From NCBI GenBank assembly GCA_022072445.1, contig JAJVHV010000020.1, forward strand, positions 1 to 64,000: a stretch of DNA of 64,000 nucleotides. The letters are read 5' to 3'. Both the position numbers and the translations under genes were made by a program. This document shows positions 52,351 through 61,279 of this stretch, in pieces; the first letter of the stretch is position 1; each line of letters begins with the position of its first letter. Under the pieces are notes generated by a model, which worked only from the letters and a program-made list of their open reading frames with translations, had not been told where the DNA came from and searched no databases. The stretch comes from Phycisphaerae bacterium. Lineage in GTDB: Bacteria; Planctomycetota; Phycisphaerae; UBA1845; Fen-1342.

Positions 52351-53488
52351 GAGCGGCGCTCTCCGAATGCTGGAGGCAGCGGGCCAGCTCGCGGACGGCT
52401 TCCGCGGGCGTGTTGATGGGCGGCATAAGTCGGACGACACCCGGATCGGCACTCGTGCCGGTGATGAATCCCCGCTGGAGCAGCGCGGCGTGCAGTGCCG
52501 CGGCGGGGGGGCGGACGCGCAAGCCGATCAAGCAACCGCGCCCGAGGACCTCGCTCACCGGACCGACGCGAAGCATATCGTGCATGATCCTGCCCAGTTC
52601 CGCCGCACGCTCGACCAGGTTCTCGCGCTGAATCTCATCCAGCACGGCCAGCAGGGCGGCACATGCTACCGGCCCGCCGCCAAAGGTCGAGCCCAAGTCG
52701 CCTGATTTTATCGAATCGGCGAGTGCGGGCGAGACAAGCAGGGCGGCCATCGGAATTCCGTTGGCAATTCCCTTGGCCAGCGTGGCCATGTCGGGCGTGA
52801 CGCCGTGGTCGCCGGCGGCGAGCGGGCGGCCGAGTCGTCCCATGCCGGTCTGGACTTCGTCGTAGATCAGCAGCGCGCCGACCTCGGTGCAGCGCTGCCG
52901 CAGGGCGCGCAGGAATTCCCGGCGCAGCTCGACGATGCCGGCGATGCTCTGGATGGGCTCGAGGATCAGAGCGGCGACCGACTCGTCGAGCAGCGACACA
53001 TCGGCCAACTCGTTGGGCCGCAGGCGGACGGCGGGGCAGAGCAGCCCGTCGAGCGGGCGCGTCAGCTTGTCGTCGGTCGTGGCGGAGAGCGTCAGCAGCG
53101 AGCGGCCGTGCCAGCCACCGATGACCGCGGCGATGCGGCGGCGCTGGGTGAGCTTCAGCGCGAGCTTGAGGGCGTTTTCGTTGGCCTCGGCGCCGCTGTT
53201 GCAGAAGAAGACGTGCTCCAGGCCGGGCGGCGCGAAGTGGCAGAGTCGTTCGGCGGCGCGTGTGCGGACGTCGAGAGGGACGACGTTTGAATAGAACGTG
53301 AGCCGCGCGGCCTGCTCGGCGACGGCGCGCGCCACGGCGGGATGCGCGTGCCCCAGCAGCGCGACGGCGTGGCCGCCATAGAAGTCCCAATATTCGCGGC
53401 CGTCGGCGTCTCGGACGCGTGCGCCGTGTCCGGAGACGAGGCGAATGGGCAACTGGGCGTAGGTGTCGAGCAGGGGGGCGCGGGTCAT
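52343..53488 (-). CDS. argD: Acylornithine aminotransferase
   Basis: The 381-residue class III PLP aminotransferase makes N-acylornithine from the semialdehyde. FFCNSGAEANENALKLALKL, GWHGRSLLTLSATTDD, LILEPIQSIAGI, LLIYDEVQTGMGRLG and the PLP lysine in MATLAKGIANGIPM are diagnostic. The chosen start is MTRAPLLDTY; a longer reading would run into the argC gene. It sits between argC (23-nt gap) and argF' (8-nt overlap). Confidence 0.92.
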   Translation of the reverse strand: MTRAPLLDTYAQLPIRLVSGHGARVRDADGREYWDFYGGHAVALLGHAHPAVARAVAEQAARLTFYSNVVPLDVRTRAAERLCHFAPPGLEHVFFCNSGAEANENALKLALKLTQRRRIAAVIGGWHGRSLLTLSATTDDKLTRPLDGLLCPAVRLRPNELADVSLLDESVAALILEPIQSIAGIVELRREFLRALRQRCTEVGALLIYDEVQTGMGRLGRPLAAGDHGVTPDMATLAKGIANGIPMAALLVSPALADSIKSGDLGSTFGGGPVACAALLAVLDEIQRENLVERAAELGRIMHDMLRVGPVSEVLGRGCLIGLRVRPPAAALHAALLQRGFITGTSADPGVVRLMPPINTPAEAVRELARCLQHSESAAHA

Positions 53489-53511
53489 GGGGCTGGTCGA
53501 TCTCCCGTGTC

Positions 53512-54597
53512 TCAGACCGGCCGGAACGAGGGCCACCAGAGGCCGGTCTCCTGCGGGAGTCCGCAGATGAGGTTCATGTTCTGAATGGCGGTGCCGGCCA
53601 TTCCTTTGACGAGATTGTCGAGCGCCGCCATGACGATGATCTGACGGCCGCGGGCGGCGACGCCGATGTCGCAGAAATTGGAGCCGACCACGTCCTGCAA
53701 CGTGGGGGAGTCGTCGCGGATGCGGACGAAGGGGCAATCGGCGTAGTAGCGGGCGAAGTGCTCGCGGGCGGCGCGCGATTCGATCGGGCGCGGCAGCGTG
53801 GCGTGGACGGTGACGAAGATTCCGCGGGCGGCGTCGATGCTCTGGGCCACGAAGCTCATCGCGATGCGCGCGCCGGCCGGGTCGCCGAGAGCCTGCAGTA
53901 TTTCGGGCTCGTGCTGATGCGCGAGCGGCTTGTAGGCGCGGAAATCGGCGTGCCGCGTCGGATGGTGCGTTGTTTCCTTCAGCGTACGGCCCGAGCCGGA
54001 GGAGCCGGTTTTGGCGTCGACGGCCAGCGCGAGCGGCTCGGCCCCGGCCAGCGGCTCGCGGCCGGCGTCGCGCCCGCGTACCAGCGGAGCGGCCGCAAGG
54101 ATGGATGCCGTCGCCAGACAGCCGGGATTGGCCACCAGTCGCGCGGATCGAATCTGGCTGGCGAACAGCTCCGGCAAGCCGTACACCGCGCGCTGGCGCA
54201 GCTCGGGCAGGGCGGGCGACTCGGGATAGTGGCGGGCGTGCTGCTCCGGATCGGACAGGCGGAGGTCGCCCGACAGGTCGATGAGCGGTGCATCGCACGG
54301 GTCGGGGCCCGAGCAGAGCCGCTGGATCGTCGCCCCGCTGGTCGCGTGAGGCAGCGCGGAGAAGATGACCCGCTGGCGCGCGTCGCGCAGGGCTGCCAGA
54401 TCGACGAGTTCGCCGATGCGGAGCTGGTCGTAGAAACCGGCCAGATGCGGGTGGACGCGGCTGACGAGCTCGCCGGCCTTTGACGTCGACGTGATCGACA
54501 CAACGCGCGCCGCGGGATGCGCTGCGAGCAGCCGCAGCAGCTCGGCGGCGCCGTAGCCGCTGGCGCCCAGGATGGCGACGTGAAGCGGCGCGCTCAT
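53512..54597 (-). CDS. argC: N-acetyl-gamma-glutamyl-phosphate reductase
   Basis: The 361-residue NADPH enzyme makes N-acyl-glutamate semialdehyde. VAILGASGYGAAELLRLLAA is the dinucleotide loop, SALPHATSG and LSGDLRL are typical, and LVANPGCLATASILA has the catalytic Cys. KTGSSGSGRTLKETTHH and FVAQSIDAARGIFVTVHA follow as in type I ArgC. Its start overlaps the stop of the unknown P-loop gene by 4 nt. Confidence 0.94.
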   Translation of the reverse strand: MSAPLHVAILGASGYGAAELLRLLAAHPAARVVSITSTSKAGELVSRVHPHLAGFYDQLRIGELVDLAALRDARQRVIFSALPHATSGATIQRLCSGPDPCDAPLIDLSGDLRLSDPEQHARHYPESPALPELRQRAVYGLPELFASQIRSARLVANPGCLATASILAAAPLVRGRDAGREPLAGAEPLALAVDAKTGSSGSGRTLKETTHHPTRHADFRAYKPLAHQHEPEILQALGDPAGARIAMSFVAQSIDAARGIFVTVHATLPRPIESRAAREHFARYYADCPFVRIRDDSPTLQDVVGSNFCDIGVAARGRQIIVMAALDNLVKGMAGTAIQNMNLICGLPQETGLWWPSFRPV

Positions 54598-55682
54598 GCG
54601 ACCGGCGCCTCGTGCGGCGGGCGACCGCGGATGGCGTCGGCGCGTTCGGCCAGCCGGCCGGCGACGAACTCGCCCAGTTCGCGGCCGTGCGTGCGGGCGT
54701 TGATCGCCGCCAGACCGAGCTGCGTCTCGACGTAGCGCGTGCCGACGGCGTTGTCGGTGGTCGGGCCGCTCATGACGTCGATGGTGAGCCCGAAATGCTC
54801 GCGCATGACGCGCTGCGCGCCCCAGGCCGCGACGGGATCATTCGCGCACATGACGATCGCCGCGGCGAGCTGCATCGCGGCGCGGTCCGAGAGAATCTGC
54901 TGAACGCCGTACTCGCCCAGGATGCCGTCGCCCAGTTCGGCGACGACGACTTCGGCGCCGTTGTCGGCCAGGTGGCGGATGAGGCCGCGCGCGACGCGGA
55001 CGGAGGACTCCGGGCTGGTGGTGACGACGCCGGCGTCGGTGAACGAGTAGGCCCAGCGAGCGCCGTAGTCGATCATCTGCAGCACGTCGCGCCGCAGCGA
55101 CACGCCGGTCAATTTGCAGCCGCCGACGGTCAGCCCGCGCGTGGCGAGTTGGCGGATCAGGCGGCAGGCCGCCGAGGTCTTGCCGCTGCTCATGCAGGTG
55201 CCGGCAACGTAGATGACGGGAATGGCGGGCACGCCGTTTTCGGGGCATCCGATGGCGTTCATGCCGATGTGCGCGGGGACGCCGGCGCGGTTCTCGAAAT
55301 CCGGGAAGACCTGCACGGCGCCGAGGACTTCGACGTCGAAAGGACGGCCGACGTCCGGGTTCTGCGAGGTGCACTGGCCGATGACTCCGCCGAGGTTGAG
55401 CAGTTGCAGCACGTCGCCGGCGCGGATGGAGGCGGGCACGACGCCGGAGTAGCCGTGCAGGGCGTTGCGATGTCCGAGCACGCCGACGATGGTGTCGCCT
55501 TCGTGCAGCGTGACCATGCGGCCGTGCACGTCCTCGAGCTGGTTGTAGACGGTTTTCTCGCCGCGGACGCGGCCGGCCAGCACGTAGCCTTCGCGCGCGA
55601 CGATCGCGTCGTCGAGGCGGACTTCACGGCGCAGGGCGACGTTGCGGGTGGACGAGGCGATCTTGTCGACTGAGAGGCGCAT
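54594..55682 (-). CDS. P-loop protein of unknown function in the arginine operon
   Basis: I do not recognise this 362-residue protein. Residues 1-~150 are beta-rich (GYVLAGRVRGEKTVYNQLED, VHGRMVTLHEGDTIVGVLGH, VPASIRAGDVLQLLNLGGVI). Residues ~155-350 look like a SIMIBI-class P-loop domain similar to dethiobiotin synthetase or DUF1611 proteins: IYVAGTCMSSGKTSAACRL, LTVGGCKLTGVSLRRD, VVVAELGDGILGEYG, CANDPVAAWGAQRV and DVMSGPTTDNAVGTRYVETQ. It overlaps argC by 4 nt and lies 45 nt after argG, so it belongs to the operon. Because no argA/argJ gene is present, an acyl-transfer or ligase role upstream of ArgB is possible but unproven; a DUF1611 protein is, to my recollection, a D-glutamate N-acetyltransferase elsewhere. 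Confidence 0.6.
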   Translation of the reverse strand: MRLSVDKIASSTRNVALRREVRLDDAIVAREGYVLAGRVRGEKTVYNQLEDVHGRMVTLHEGDTIVGVLGHRNALHGYSGVVPASIRAGDVLQLLNLGGVIGQCTSQNPDVGRPFDVEVLGAVQVFPDFENRAGVPAHIGMNAIGCPENGVPAIPVIYVAGTCMSSGKTSAACRLIRQLATRGLTVGGCKLTGVSLRRDVLQMIDYGARWAYSFTDAGVVTTSPESSVRVARGLIRHLADNGAEVVVAELGDGILGEYGVQQILSDRAAMQLAAAIVMCANDPVAAWGAQRVMREHFGLTIDVMSGPTTDNAVGTRYVETQLGLAAINARTHGRELGEFVAGRLAERADAIRGRPPHEAPVA

Positions 55683-55727
55683 GGCCCGACTCTCCCTTCG
55701 CGTCCGAATGACGCGTTGACGACGAGA

Positions 55728-56936
55728 CTACGGCGCGGCAGGGCCCGCCGGCGCGGCACGGCCGAGCAGCGCATCCTGCATGCCGTAGATCTTGCAGAAG
55801 GCGGCGGCCTCGGCCCCATCCCACAGCCTACTGCTCTCGCCGTAAAGGGCCACGTCGCGATTCATGAGCGAGCAGGGGCTGGTGGCGCCGAGTACGCTGA
55901 CCTGCCCGCTGGAAAGCCGGACGGCGGCTGTGCCGCGGACGCGGCGCTGGCTGGAGGCCAGGAAGGCTTCGACGTCCTGCAACAGCGGATCGAGGAAGCG
56001 GGCTTCGTGCACCATACCGCCGTAGAGGTCGCCCAGGATGTTCTTCCAGAACAGCTGCTGCCGCGAGAGCACGAGTTTCTCCAGCTCGCGATGGGCGGCG
56101 ATGAGCGTGAGGGCGGCCGGGGCCTCGAAGGCGACGCGCCCCTTGATGCCGAGAATGGTGTCGCCGACGTGAACGCCGCGGCCGACGCCGTAGCGGGCGG
56201 CGACGGTGTTGAGCGTCTCGATCAGCGCGACGGGTTCGAGCTGGCGGCCGTCGATCGCCGTGGGCACGCCGCGGTCGAACGTGATCAGCACGTCTTGTGG
56301 CGTCGTCGGCCGCGCGTCGGGGGCGGCGGTAAGCACCCAGGCGTCCTCGGGCAGCACGCCGTCGCTGCGATGCGTCTCGCGCCCGCCGATGGTGACGCCC
56401 CAGAGTCCGCGGTTGATGGAGTAGGCCGTCGTTTTGGCGGGAACCTGTATGCCGTGTTGGGCGAGGAAGGCGGTTTCGGCCTCGCGCGAGAGGGCCTGAT
56501 CGCGGATCGGGGCGAGCACGGGGATCGACGGCGCCAGGGCGCGAAACGCGACGTCGAAGCGCACCTGATCGTTGCCGGCGGCGGTGGAGCCGTGCGCCAG
56601 GGCGTCGGCGGCGAGGCTGAGCGCGTGGCGGGCGGAGGCGCGGGCCTGGACCATGCGCTCGGCCGAGACGCAGAGCGGGTAGACGTCGCCGCGGAGCGCG
56701 TTGGCGAAGATCAGGTAGCGCAGGCAATCGTCGAAGAGTTCGGCACGGGCGTCGACGACGGCGTGGCTGGCGACCTGGGCCTGAAGGGCGCGGTGCTCGA
56801 TGGCGGCCAGCTCGTCGGCGTCGAAGCCGCCGGTGTGCACCGTGACGGTGTGCACCTTGTAGCCCTGCTCCCGCAACCAGACGGCGCAGTAGGTCGTATC
56901 CAGTCCGCCCGAAAACGCGAGCACCACTTTCTTCAT
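55728..56936 (-). CDS. argG: Argininosuccinate synthase
   Basis: The 402-residue enzyme joins citrulline and aspartate using ATP. VVLAFSGGLDTTYCAVWL is the PP-loop, and HGSTAAGNDQVRFDVAFRAL and YSINRGLWGVTIGGRE fit ArgG. The family usually reads TGKGNDQVRFE after HG; here STAAGND replaces it, still with the same Gly-Asn-Asp. It begins at the ATG where the argR stop overlaps by 4 nt. An alanine/proline tail ends the protein. Confidence 0.93.
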   Translation of the reverse strand: MKKVVLAFSGGLDTTYCAVWLREQGYKVHTVTVHTGGFDADELAAIEHRALQAQVASHAVVDARAELFDDCLRYLIFANALRGDVYPLCVSAERMVQARASARHALSLAADALAHGSTAAGNDQVRFDVAFRALAPSIPVLAPIRDQALSREAETAFLAQHGIQVPAKTTAYSINRGLWGVTIGGRETHRSDGVLPEDAWVLTAAPDARPTTPQDVLITFDRGVPTAIDGRQLEPVALIETLNTVAARYGVGRGVHVGDTILGIKGRVAFEAPAALTLIAAHRELEKLVLSRQQLFWKNILGDLYGGMVHEARFLDPLLQDVEAFLASSQRRVRGTAAVRLSSGQVSVLGATSPCSLMNRDVALYGESSRLWDGAEAAAFCKIYGMQDALLGRAAPAGPAAP

Positions 56937-57403
56937 GAACGTTGTCCGCCTTGCATCCAGTATTTGAGCAGCGCCCGCACGCGGCCCTGCGCCGCGCGGC
57001 TGCGGACGGCGACGAAGATCGTGTCGTCGCCGGCGATGGTGCCGACAATCTCGGGCAATCGTGTGTTATCCAGCGCGACGGCGATCGGCGTGGCGGCGCC
57101 GGTCCGCGTGCGCACCACCAACAGGCTGGCTCCCGCCGTGTCTACGTGTGTGATCATCTCTCCGAGCGGTTCGGGCGGAGGGGTGCGGCCGTTGCCGGCG
57201 GCGCGGGGCGTGAGGGTCTCGGCGGAGACGTAGCGTCCTTTGAGCTTGACGAGGCCGAGCTCGCTGATGTCGCGGCTGACGCTGGCCTGGGTGACGTCGA
57301 AGCCGAGGCGGCACATTTCGGCGACGATTTCGTTCTGGTTGTGGGCCGGGCGGCGGCGGATCAGCCGCTGAAGCGCCTGTTGCCGTTTGAGCTTGTCCGT
57401 CAT
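56933..57403 (-). CDS. argR: Arginine repressor
   Basis: The 156-residue regulator has the winged-helix N-terminal domain (LIRRRPAHNQNEIVAEMCRL, VTQASVSRDISELGLVKLKG) and the C-terminal hexamerisation and arginine-binding domain (EIVGTIAGDDTIFVAVRS with the GDD arginine-contact motif). The ATG at 57403 is chosen; a longer frame would cross its own operator. It heads the operon and probably represses it, and itself, when arginine is abundant. Confidence 0.92.
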   Translation of the reverse strand: MTDKLKRQQALQRLIRRRPAHNQNEIVAEMCRLGFDVTQASVSRDISELGLVKLKGRYVSAETLTPRAAGNGRTPPPEPLGEMITHVDTAGASLLVVRTRTGAATPIAVALDNTRLPEIVGTIAGDDTIFVAVRSRAAQGRVRALLKYWMQGGQRS

Positions 57404-57414
57404 CGTGGCGTCCG

Positions 57415-57451
57415 TTGTGAATAAATCAGCAATATGTGTATTATTATACAT
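57415..57451 (-). promoter_or_regulatory. Paired ARG-box-like operators
   Basis: Two 18-bp imperfect palindromes, TTGTGAATAAATCAGCAA (57415-57432) and ATGTGTATTATTATACAT (57434-57451), are nearly adjacent, about 20 bp centre to centre, matching the doubled ARG-box layout of E. coli. They lie directly upstream of argR in a very AT-rich island. The second box has the better symmetry. Confidence 0.65.
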
Positions 57452-57468
57452 CATCGGCCGCGCGTCAA
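57441..57468 (-). promoter_or_regulatory. Candidate arg operon promoter
   Basis: On the minus strand TTGACG (57463-57468) and TAATAA (57441-57446) are 16 bp apart; a TATAAT is also present at 57443-57448 but with too short a spacer. The -10 lies inside the second ARG-box-like site, so repressor binding would block polymerase. Confidence 0.55.
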
Positions 57469-57499
57469 GATCGTCCCGCACCGGTTTTCGCGGCGCGGT

Positions 57500-59203
57500 T
57501 CAGCGTTCCGGCAGAATCCGGACGATCACCAGATTCGGATGCTTCGCCAGCCGGCGCTCCAGCACCACGCCGGGCAGATGCTCGGCGTCGGCCAGGCCGT
57601 CAAAGCGCTCCAGCCGCCATTTTTGCGCGTAGTAGCGCCCGTGCTCGCGCCCCAGGTCGTCATGCCAGATGATGTATGCGATGTGACGCGCGCGGCATTC
57701 GGCGAGAACGTCGTCCCACTCCGTGGCGCGGATGTCGGCGAAGGCGACGAATTGCGCGCCCGGCGTTTCGGGCGCGTAGAGCCTCAGCAATCCGGGCGAG
57801 GCGCTCAGGACGCCGGCACCAGGTTCGGCGTGGTCGCGAATCCAGCGGGCCGCTTCGACCTGATTCTGAAGGTCGCGGCCCCATCCCAGCAGCGGGATCG
57901 CGGCGCGCACCTGGACGCTGGCCAGGAGCAGCACTGCCAGCAAGAGTGACAACTGTGCGAGCCGGCGCCGCACGGGAAGATGCGGGGCGGCCCAGAGCAC
58001 CACCAGCCCGATCATGAGCAGGAACGTCAGCGTGACCGACCACGGCAGCCGCCGACCCGTCCGGACGGCGAAAGTGTCGGCCTCGCTCCAGAGGGCGCAT
58101 GCCAGAAGCGTCAGCAGCGCCGCCCACGCCGCCGTTCGCCAGTGCTGTGGCAGCCCCGGGCGCGACAGGACCTGCGCCGCTCGTGTTACGCCGACCGCGG
58201 CGAACGCGAGCAGAATAGCCACGGGCGGATAGCCGAATCGCAGTTCACGAAACGGAAACGCGGCGTGAACCAATGTGTAGGCCGCGGCGGCAAGCAGGGC
58301 GACCCACGCTGCCGGCCGCCGCGCCGCGAGTGCGGCCGCGGCGCCGACAACTGCCAGAAGGGCCAAGCCGATCTGCACGCAGGCTGGCGAGAGGTCGTTG
58401 AGAAACTGGAGCGCCGAGGGGAGCACGAAGCGCGGCGCGTCGAATGCGGCCTGGAGCACGACGTGGCCGGCCCAGGCCGGCGCGAAGCCCGGGCGCTCGG
58501 CGATCTGAAGCAGGTAGTGATCGCCGCTGCGCGTCGACCAAGTCAGGGCCGTCAGCAGCAGCCAGGCGGCCAGCGGCAGGGCGGCGGCGGCGGTCGCGAG
58601 CGCAGCACGAACCGTCGAGCGGCGTGAGAGGCAATCGGCGATGAAAAGACCGGGCAGCAGGCCGGCGGCGTCGTAGCGCGTCACCGCAGCGAGCGCGGCA
58701 GCCGCATAGGCCCAGCGCCAGTGCCCCAGCTCGACCGTGACGATGGTCAGCAACATCAGCGCCGAGAGCAGCGGCTCGACGATGGCGTGGCTGGTGCAGT
58801 AAAGACCCAGCGGGAGCAACAGGTACCACGCCGCGGCCCAGCGGGCGGCGGACGCATCCGCCCAGCGCCGCGCCAACGTCCAGAGCAGCAGCCCATTCAG
58901 CGGCAGCAGAAGCACGCTGAGCCATTCGGCTGCGACGCGTGGCGCGGCTTCGACCGGGAGCAGGCGGCCCAGCAGCGCGACGATCAGGGGATAGACCGGG
59001 CCGCGCTTCAGCGTCGCCGGCAGGTGTCCGGCCAGTAGTTCGCGGCCGGTGTCGGCGAACTCGAGAAAGTCCGGGTGCGGCATGACGAAGTGGCCGCGTA
59101 CGACGAGGGCGGCGGTCAGACCCACGACGAGCAGTCCGGCGATCTCATGCACTTGGGCGCGCTGCGGCGAATCGGCCAAGCTGCGCGCGGCCGGGGCGGA
59201 CAT
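57500..59203 (-). CDS. GT-C-fold membrane glycosyltransferase
   Basis: The 567-residue protein is a multi-spanning membrane enzyme, with about ten hydrophobic segments between residues 20 and 430. The first periplasmic loop has an acidic motif (HPDFLEFADTGRELLAGHLP) and GPVYPLIVALLGRLLP, as in the ArnT/PMT (GT39/GT83-like) families that use polyprenyl-phosphate sugars. The C-terminal ~150 residues are soluble and probably periplasmic (EAARWIRDHAEPGAGVLSAS, IIWHDDLGREHGRYYAQKWR). Donor and acceptor are unknown. It ends 60 nt before the arg operators and is not part of that operon. Confidence 0.82.
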   Translation of the reverse strand: MSAPAARSLADSPQRAQVHEIAGLLVVGLTAALVVRGHFVMPHPDFLEFADTGRELLAGHLPATLKRGPVYPLIVALLGRLLPVEAAPRVAAEWLSVLLLPLNGLLLWTLARRWADASAARWAAAWYLLLPLGLYCTSHAIVEPLLSALMLLTIVTVELGHWRWAYAAAALAAVTRYDAAGLLPGLFIADCLSRRSTVRAALATAAAALPLAAWLLLTALTWSTRSGDHYLLQIAERPGFAPAWAGHVVLQAAFDAPRFVLPSALQFLNDLSPACVQIGLALLAVVGAAAALAARRPAAWVALLAAAAYTLVHAAFPFRELRFGYPPVAILLAFAAVGVTRAAQVLSRPGLPQHWRTAAWAALLTLLACALWSEADTFAVRTGRRLPWSVTLTFLLMIGLVVLWAAPHLPVRRRLAQLSLLLAVLLLASVQVRAAIPLLGWGRDLQNQVEAARWIRDHAEPGAGVLSASPGLLRLYAPETPGAQFVAFADIRATEWDDVLAECRARHIAYIIWHDDLGREHGRYYAQKWRLERFDGLADAEHLPGVVLERRLAKHPNLVIVRILPER

Positions 59204-59402
59204 GGCGGCAGCTTACCCGGTCTGCGTGCACACGGCGCTGCGCACCGCAACCGCGTAGCCCGAGGCCGCGCACCCGTGGAGCCGGTGGTGGCCGCCGGCG
59301 CGCCGCGGCGTCGTTTTCGGTATATCATCCGCGCCGTCCGGCGCGAACCACGACCGCCAGCCCACGGCGGCACGCGGACCACGGACCGGACTGGAGCGGA
59401 CC

Positions 59403-59966
59403 ATGCCGCGACTCACGCGCATCTACACGCGCACTGGCGACGACGGCGGCACGCACTTGGGCGGCGGGCAGCGCGTCGCCAAGAACGCGCTGCGAATCGA
59501 GACCTTTGGCACGGTCGACGAGTTGAATTCGCAACTCGGGTGCGTGCGTGCGAGCGGCGTGTGCCCGTTGGTCGAAGAGGTGCTCAAGCGAGTTCAGAAT
59601 GAACTGTTTCACCTTGGCTCCGACCTCTGCATTCTCGAGGAGGACAAGCCGCGCATGCCTGTTCCGACCATTGAGGCTCGGCACGTCGAAACAATGGAGC
59701 GCGACATCGATCAGATGAGCACGCAGCTTCCGCCGCTGGAAAACTTCACGCTGCCGGGCGGCTCTTCAGGCGCTGCCGCGTTGCACGTGGCGCGAACGGT
59801 CTGCCGCCGGGCCGAGCGTCTGGCGGTGGCGCTGGCCGCCTCGGAGCGTATTGGCGCATTTGTCGTCGCGTACTTGAACCGTCTTTCGGACGCGCTTTTT
59901 GTCATGGCCCGATTCGAGAACCACGCCCGCGGTGTGGCGGAGCCGATCTGGGACAGCCGGGCCTGA
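59403..59966 (+). CDS. pduO: PduO-type cob(I)alamin adenosyltransferase
   Basis: The 187-residue enzyme makes adenosylcobalamin from ATP and reduced corrinoid. [20 protein letters not shown] (ATP-binding), [41 protein letters not shown] with RRAERL, and [14 protein letters not shown] are the family signatures with the catalytic Arg and Asn. Length is normal. GGAG precedes the ATG. No cobalamin riboswitch is visible in the upstream 200 nt. Confidence 0.95.
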   Translation: MPRLTRIYTRTGDDGGTHLGGGQRVAKNALRIETFGTVDELNSQLGCVRASGVCPLVEEVLKRVQNELFHLGSDLCILEEDKPRMPVPTIEARHVETMERDIDQMSTQLPPLENFTLPGGSSGAAALHVARTVCRRAERLAVALAASERIGAFVVAYLNRLSDALFVMARFENHARGVAEPIWDSRA

Positions 59967-60046
59967 ATCACACGGGTGGGCGCCAAACTGAATCCGGCAG
60001 AGTCGCGTGCCTTCGGGTGGCGCCGTGAGCCCGGAGGGAGATCCCG

Positions 60047-61225
60047 ATGCCGTACAACTACCTGATTCTGGGCGCCGGCCGGCAGGGCGTCGCCATCGCT
60101 TACGACCTGATGTGCCAGGGCGACGCCGGCCGTGTCACGTTACTGGACTCGCACGAGCCCGCGGCGCGCGACGCGCTCGCCCGGCTGCGCGCGCTGTGCC
60201 CGACTTCATCGGTCGAGCTGGTTGCGAAGGCCGGCGACGTCGGCGACGCGCAGTGTGTCCGCTCGGCGATGCAATCCGCCAACGTCGCGGTCTCCGCCGT
60301 TCCGTATCGCCTTAACGTCGGTCTGACCGACGCGGCGATAGCGGCGCGGTGTTCGTTTTGCGACCTGGGCGGCAACACGGGTGTCGTTCGCGAGCAGCTC
60401 GCGCGGCACGACGAGGCTCTGCGGGCCGGCGTGAGCGTCGTTCCGGATTGCGGGCTGGCGCCGGGCCTCGGCAACCACCTGGCCGCGCACGGCATCGCGA
60501 CGATGGACGAGCCGCAGGACGTGCACGTGCGCTGTGGCGGACTGCCGCAGGAGCGCGTCGGGCCGCTGCAGTACAAGCTCCTCTTCAATTTTCAGGGGCT
60601 GATCAACGAGTACAGCGGCTATGGCGAGTTCTTGCGCGACGGGGGCAAGGTGCTGATTCCCGCGCTGACTGAGCTGGAGGAGATCGAGTTTCCGCCGCCG
60701 CTGGGGCGATGCGAGGCCGCGGTCACGTCGGGGGGCACGAGTACCTGCCCGGACACTTTCGCCGGCCGGCTGCGGAGCTACGACTACAAGACCGTGCGCT
60801 ATCCGGGGCACTTTGCGGTCATCCGCGCGATGTTCGAGCTCGGTTGCTTTGAAGAGCGCGTCACGCTGGCCGACGGAGCGACGCTGGCGCCCAAGGAGAC
60901 GTTGCGCCAACTGATGGAAGCGCGGCTTTCCTTTCCCCAGGTGCGCGACCTCGTGGTCTTGCGCGTGACCGTGAGCGGGAGGCACGGCGGGCGGCCCGTG
61001 TCCCGCCAATACGACGTGTTCGACCGGCACGACGAGCGGACCGGGTTCACCGCGATGGAGCGCACCACGGGCTTTCCCACCGCGCTGGTCGCCCGGATGC
61101 AGGCCCGCGGGGAAGTGCCTCCCGGCGCCAGGCCGCTGGAAACCGCCGTGCCGGCGGGTGCGTTCTTCGATCAGCTCGCCGCGCACGACGTGGACGTGAA
61201 GCTGAGGGTCTCGGCGTTGTCGTGA
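60047..61225 (+). CDS. Saccharopine-dehydrogenase-family oxidoreductase
   Basis: The 392-residue protein has the N-terminal Rossmann start YLILGAGRQGVAIAYDLMCQ and further saccharopine-dehydrogenase-like features (SAVPYRLNVGLTDAAIAARC, FCDLGGNTGVVREQL, VVPDCGLAPGLGNHLA, RCGGLPQE). It is closest by eye to lysine 6-dehydrogenase and related enzymes that act at the epsilon or alpha amino group; the true substrate is open. GGAGGGAG precedes the ATG at 60047. moeA begins 54 nt downstream. Confidence 0.85.
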   Translation: MPYNYLILGAGRQGVAIAYDLMCQGDAGRVTLLDSHEPAARDALARLRALCPTSSVELVAKAGDVGDAQCVRSAMQSANVAVSAVPYRLNVGLTDAAIAARCSFCDLGGNTGVVREQLARHDEALRAGVSVVPDCGLAPGLGNHLAAHGIATMDEPQDVHVRCGGLPQERVGPLQYKLLFNFQGLINEYSGYGEFLRDGGKVLIPALTELEEIEFPPPLGRCEAAVTSGGTSTCPDTFAGRLRSYDYKTVRYPGHFAVIRAMFELGCFEERVTLADGATLAPKETLRQLMEARLSFPQVRDLVVLRVTVSGRHGGRPVSRQYDVFDRHDERTGFTAMERTTGFPTALVARMQARGEVPPGARPLETAVPAGAFFDQLAAHDVDVKLRVSALS

Positions 61226-61279
61226 CGGAGTGCGACCGCCGGCTTGCGTCGCTCCCACGCCGCCCGCAGAATCGCGTTC

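Noticed and set aside
59204-59402. Cobalamin riboswitch before the adenosyltransferase gene
   Set aside because: No B12-box-like sequence or the expected stem architecture was seen.
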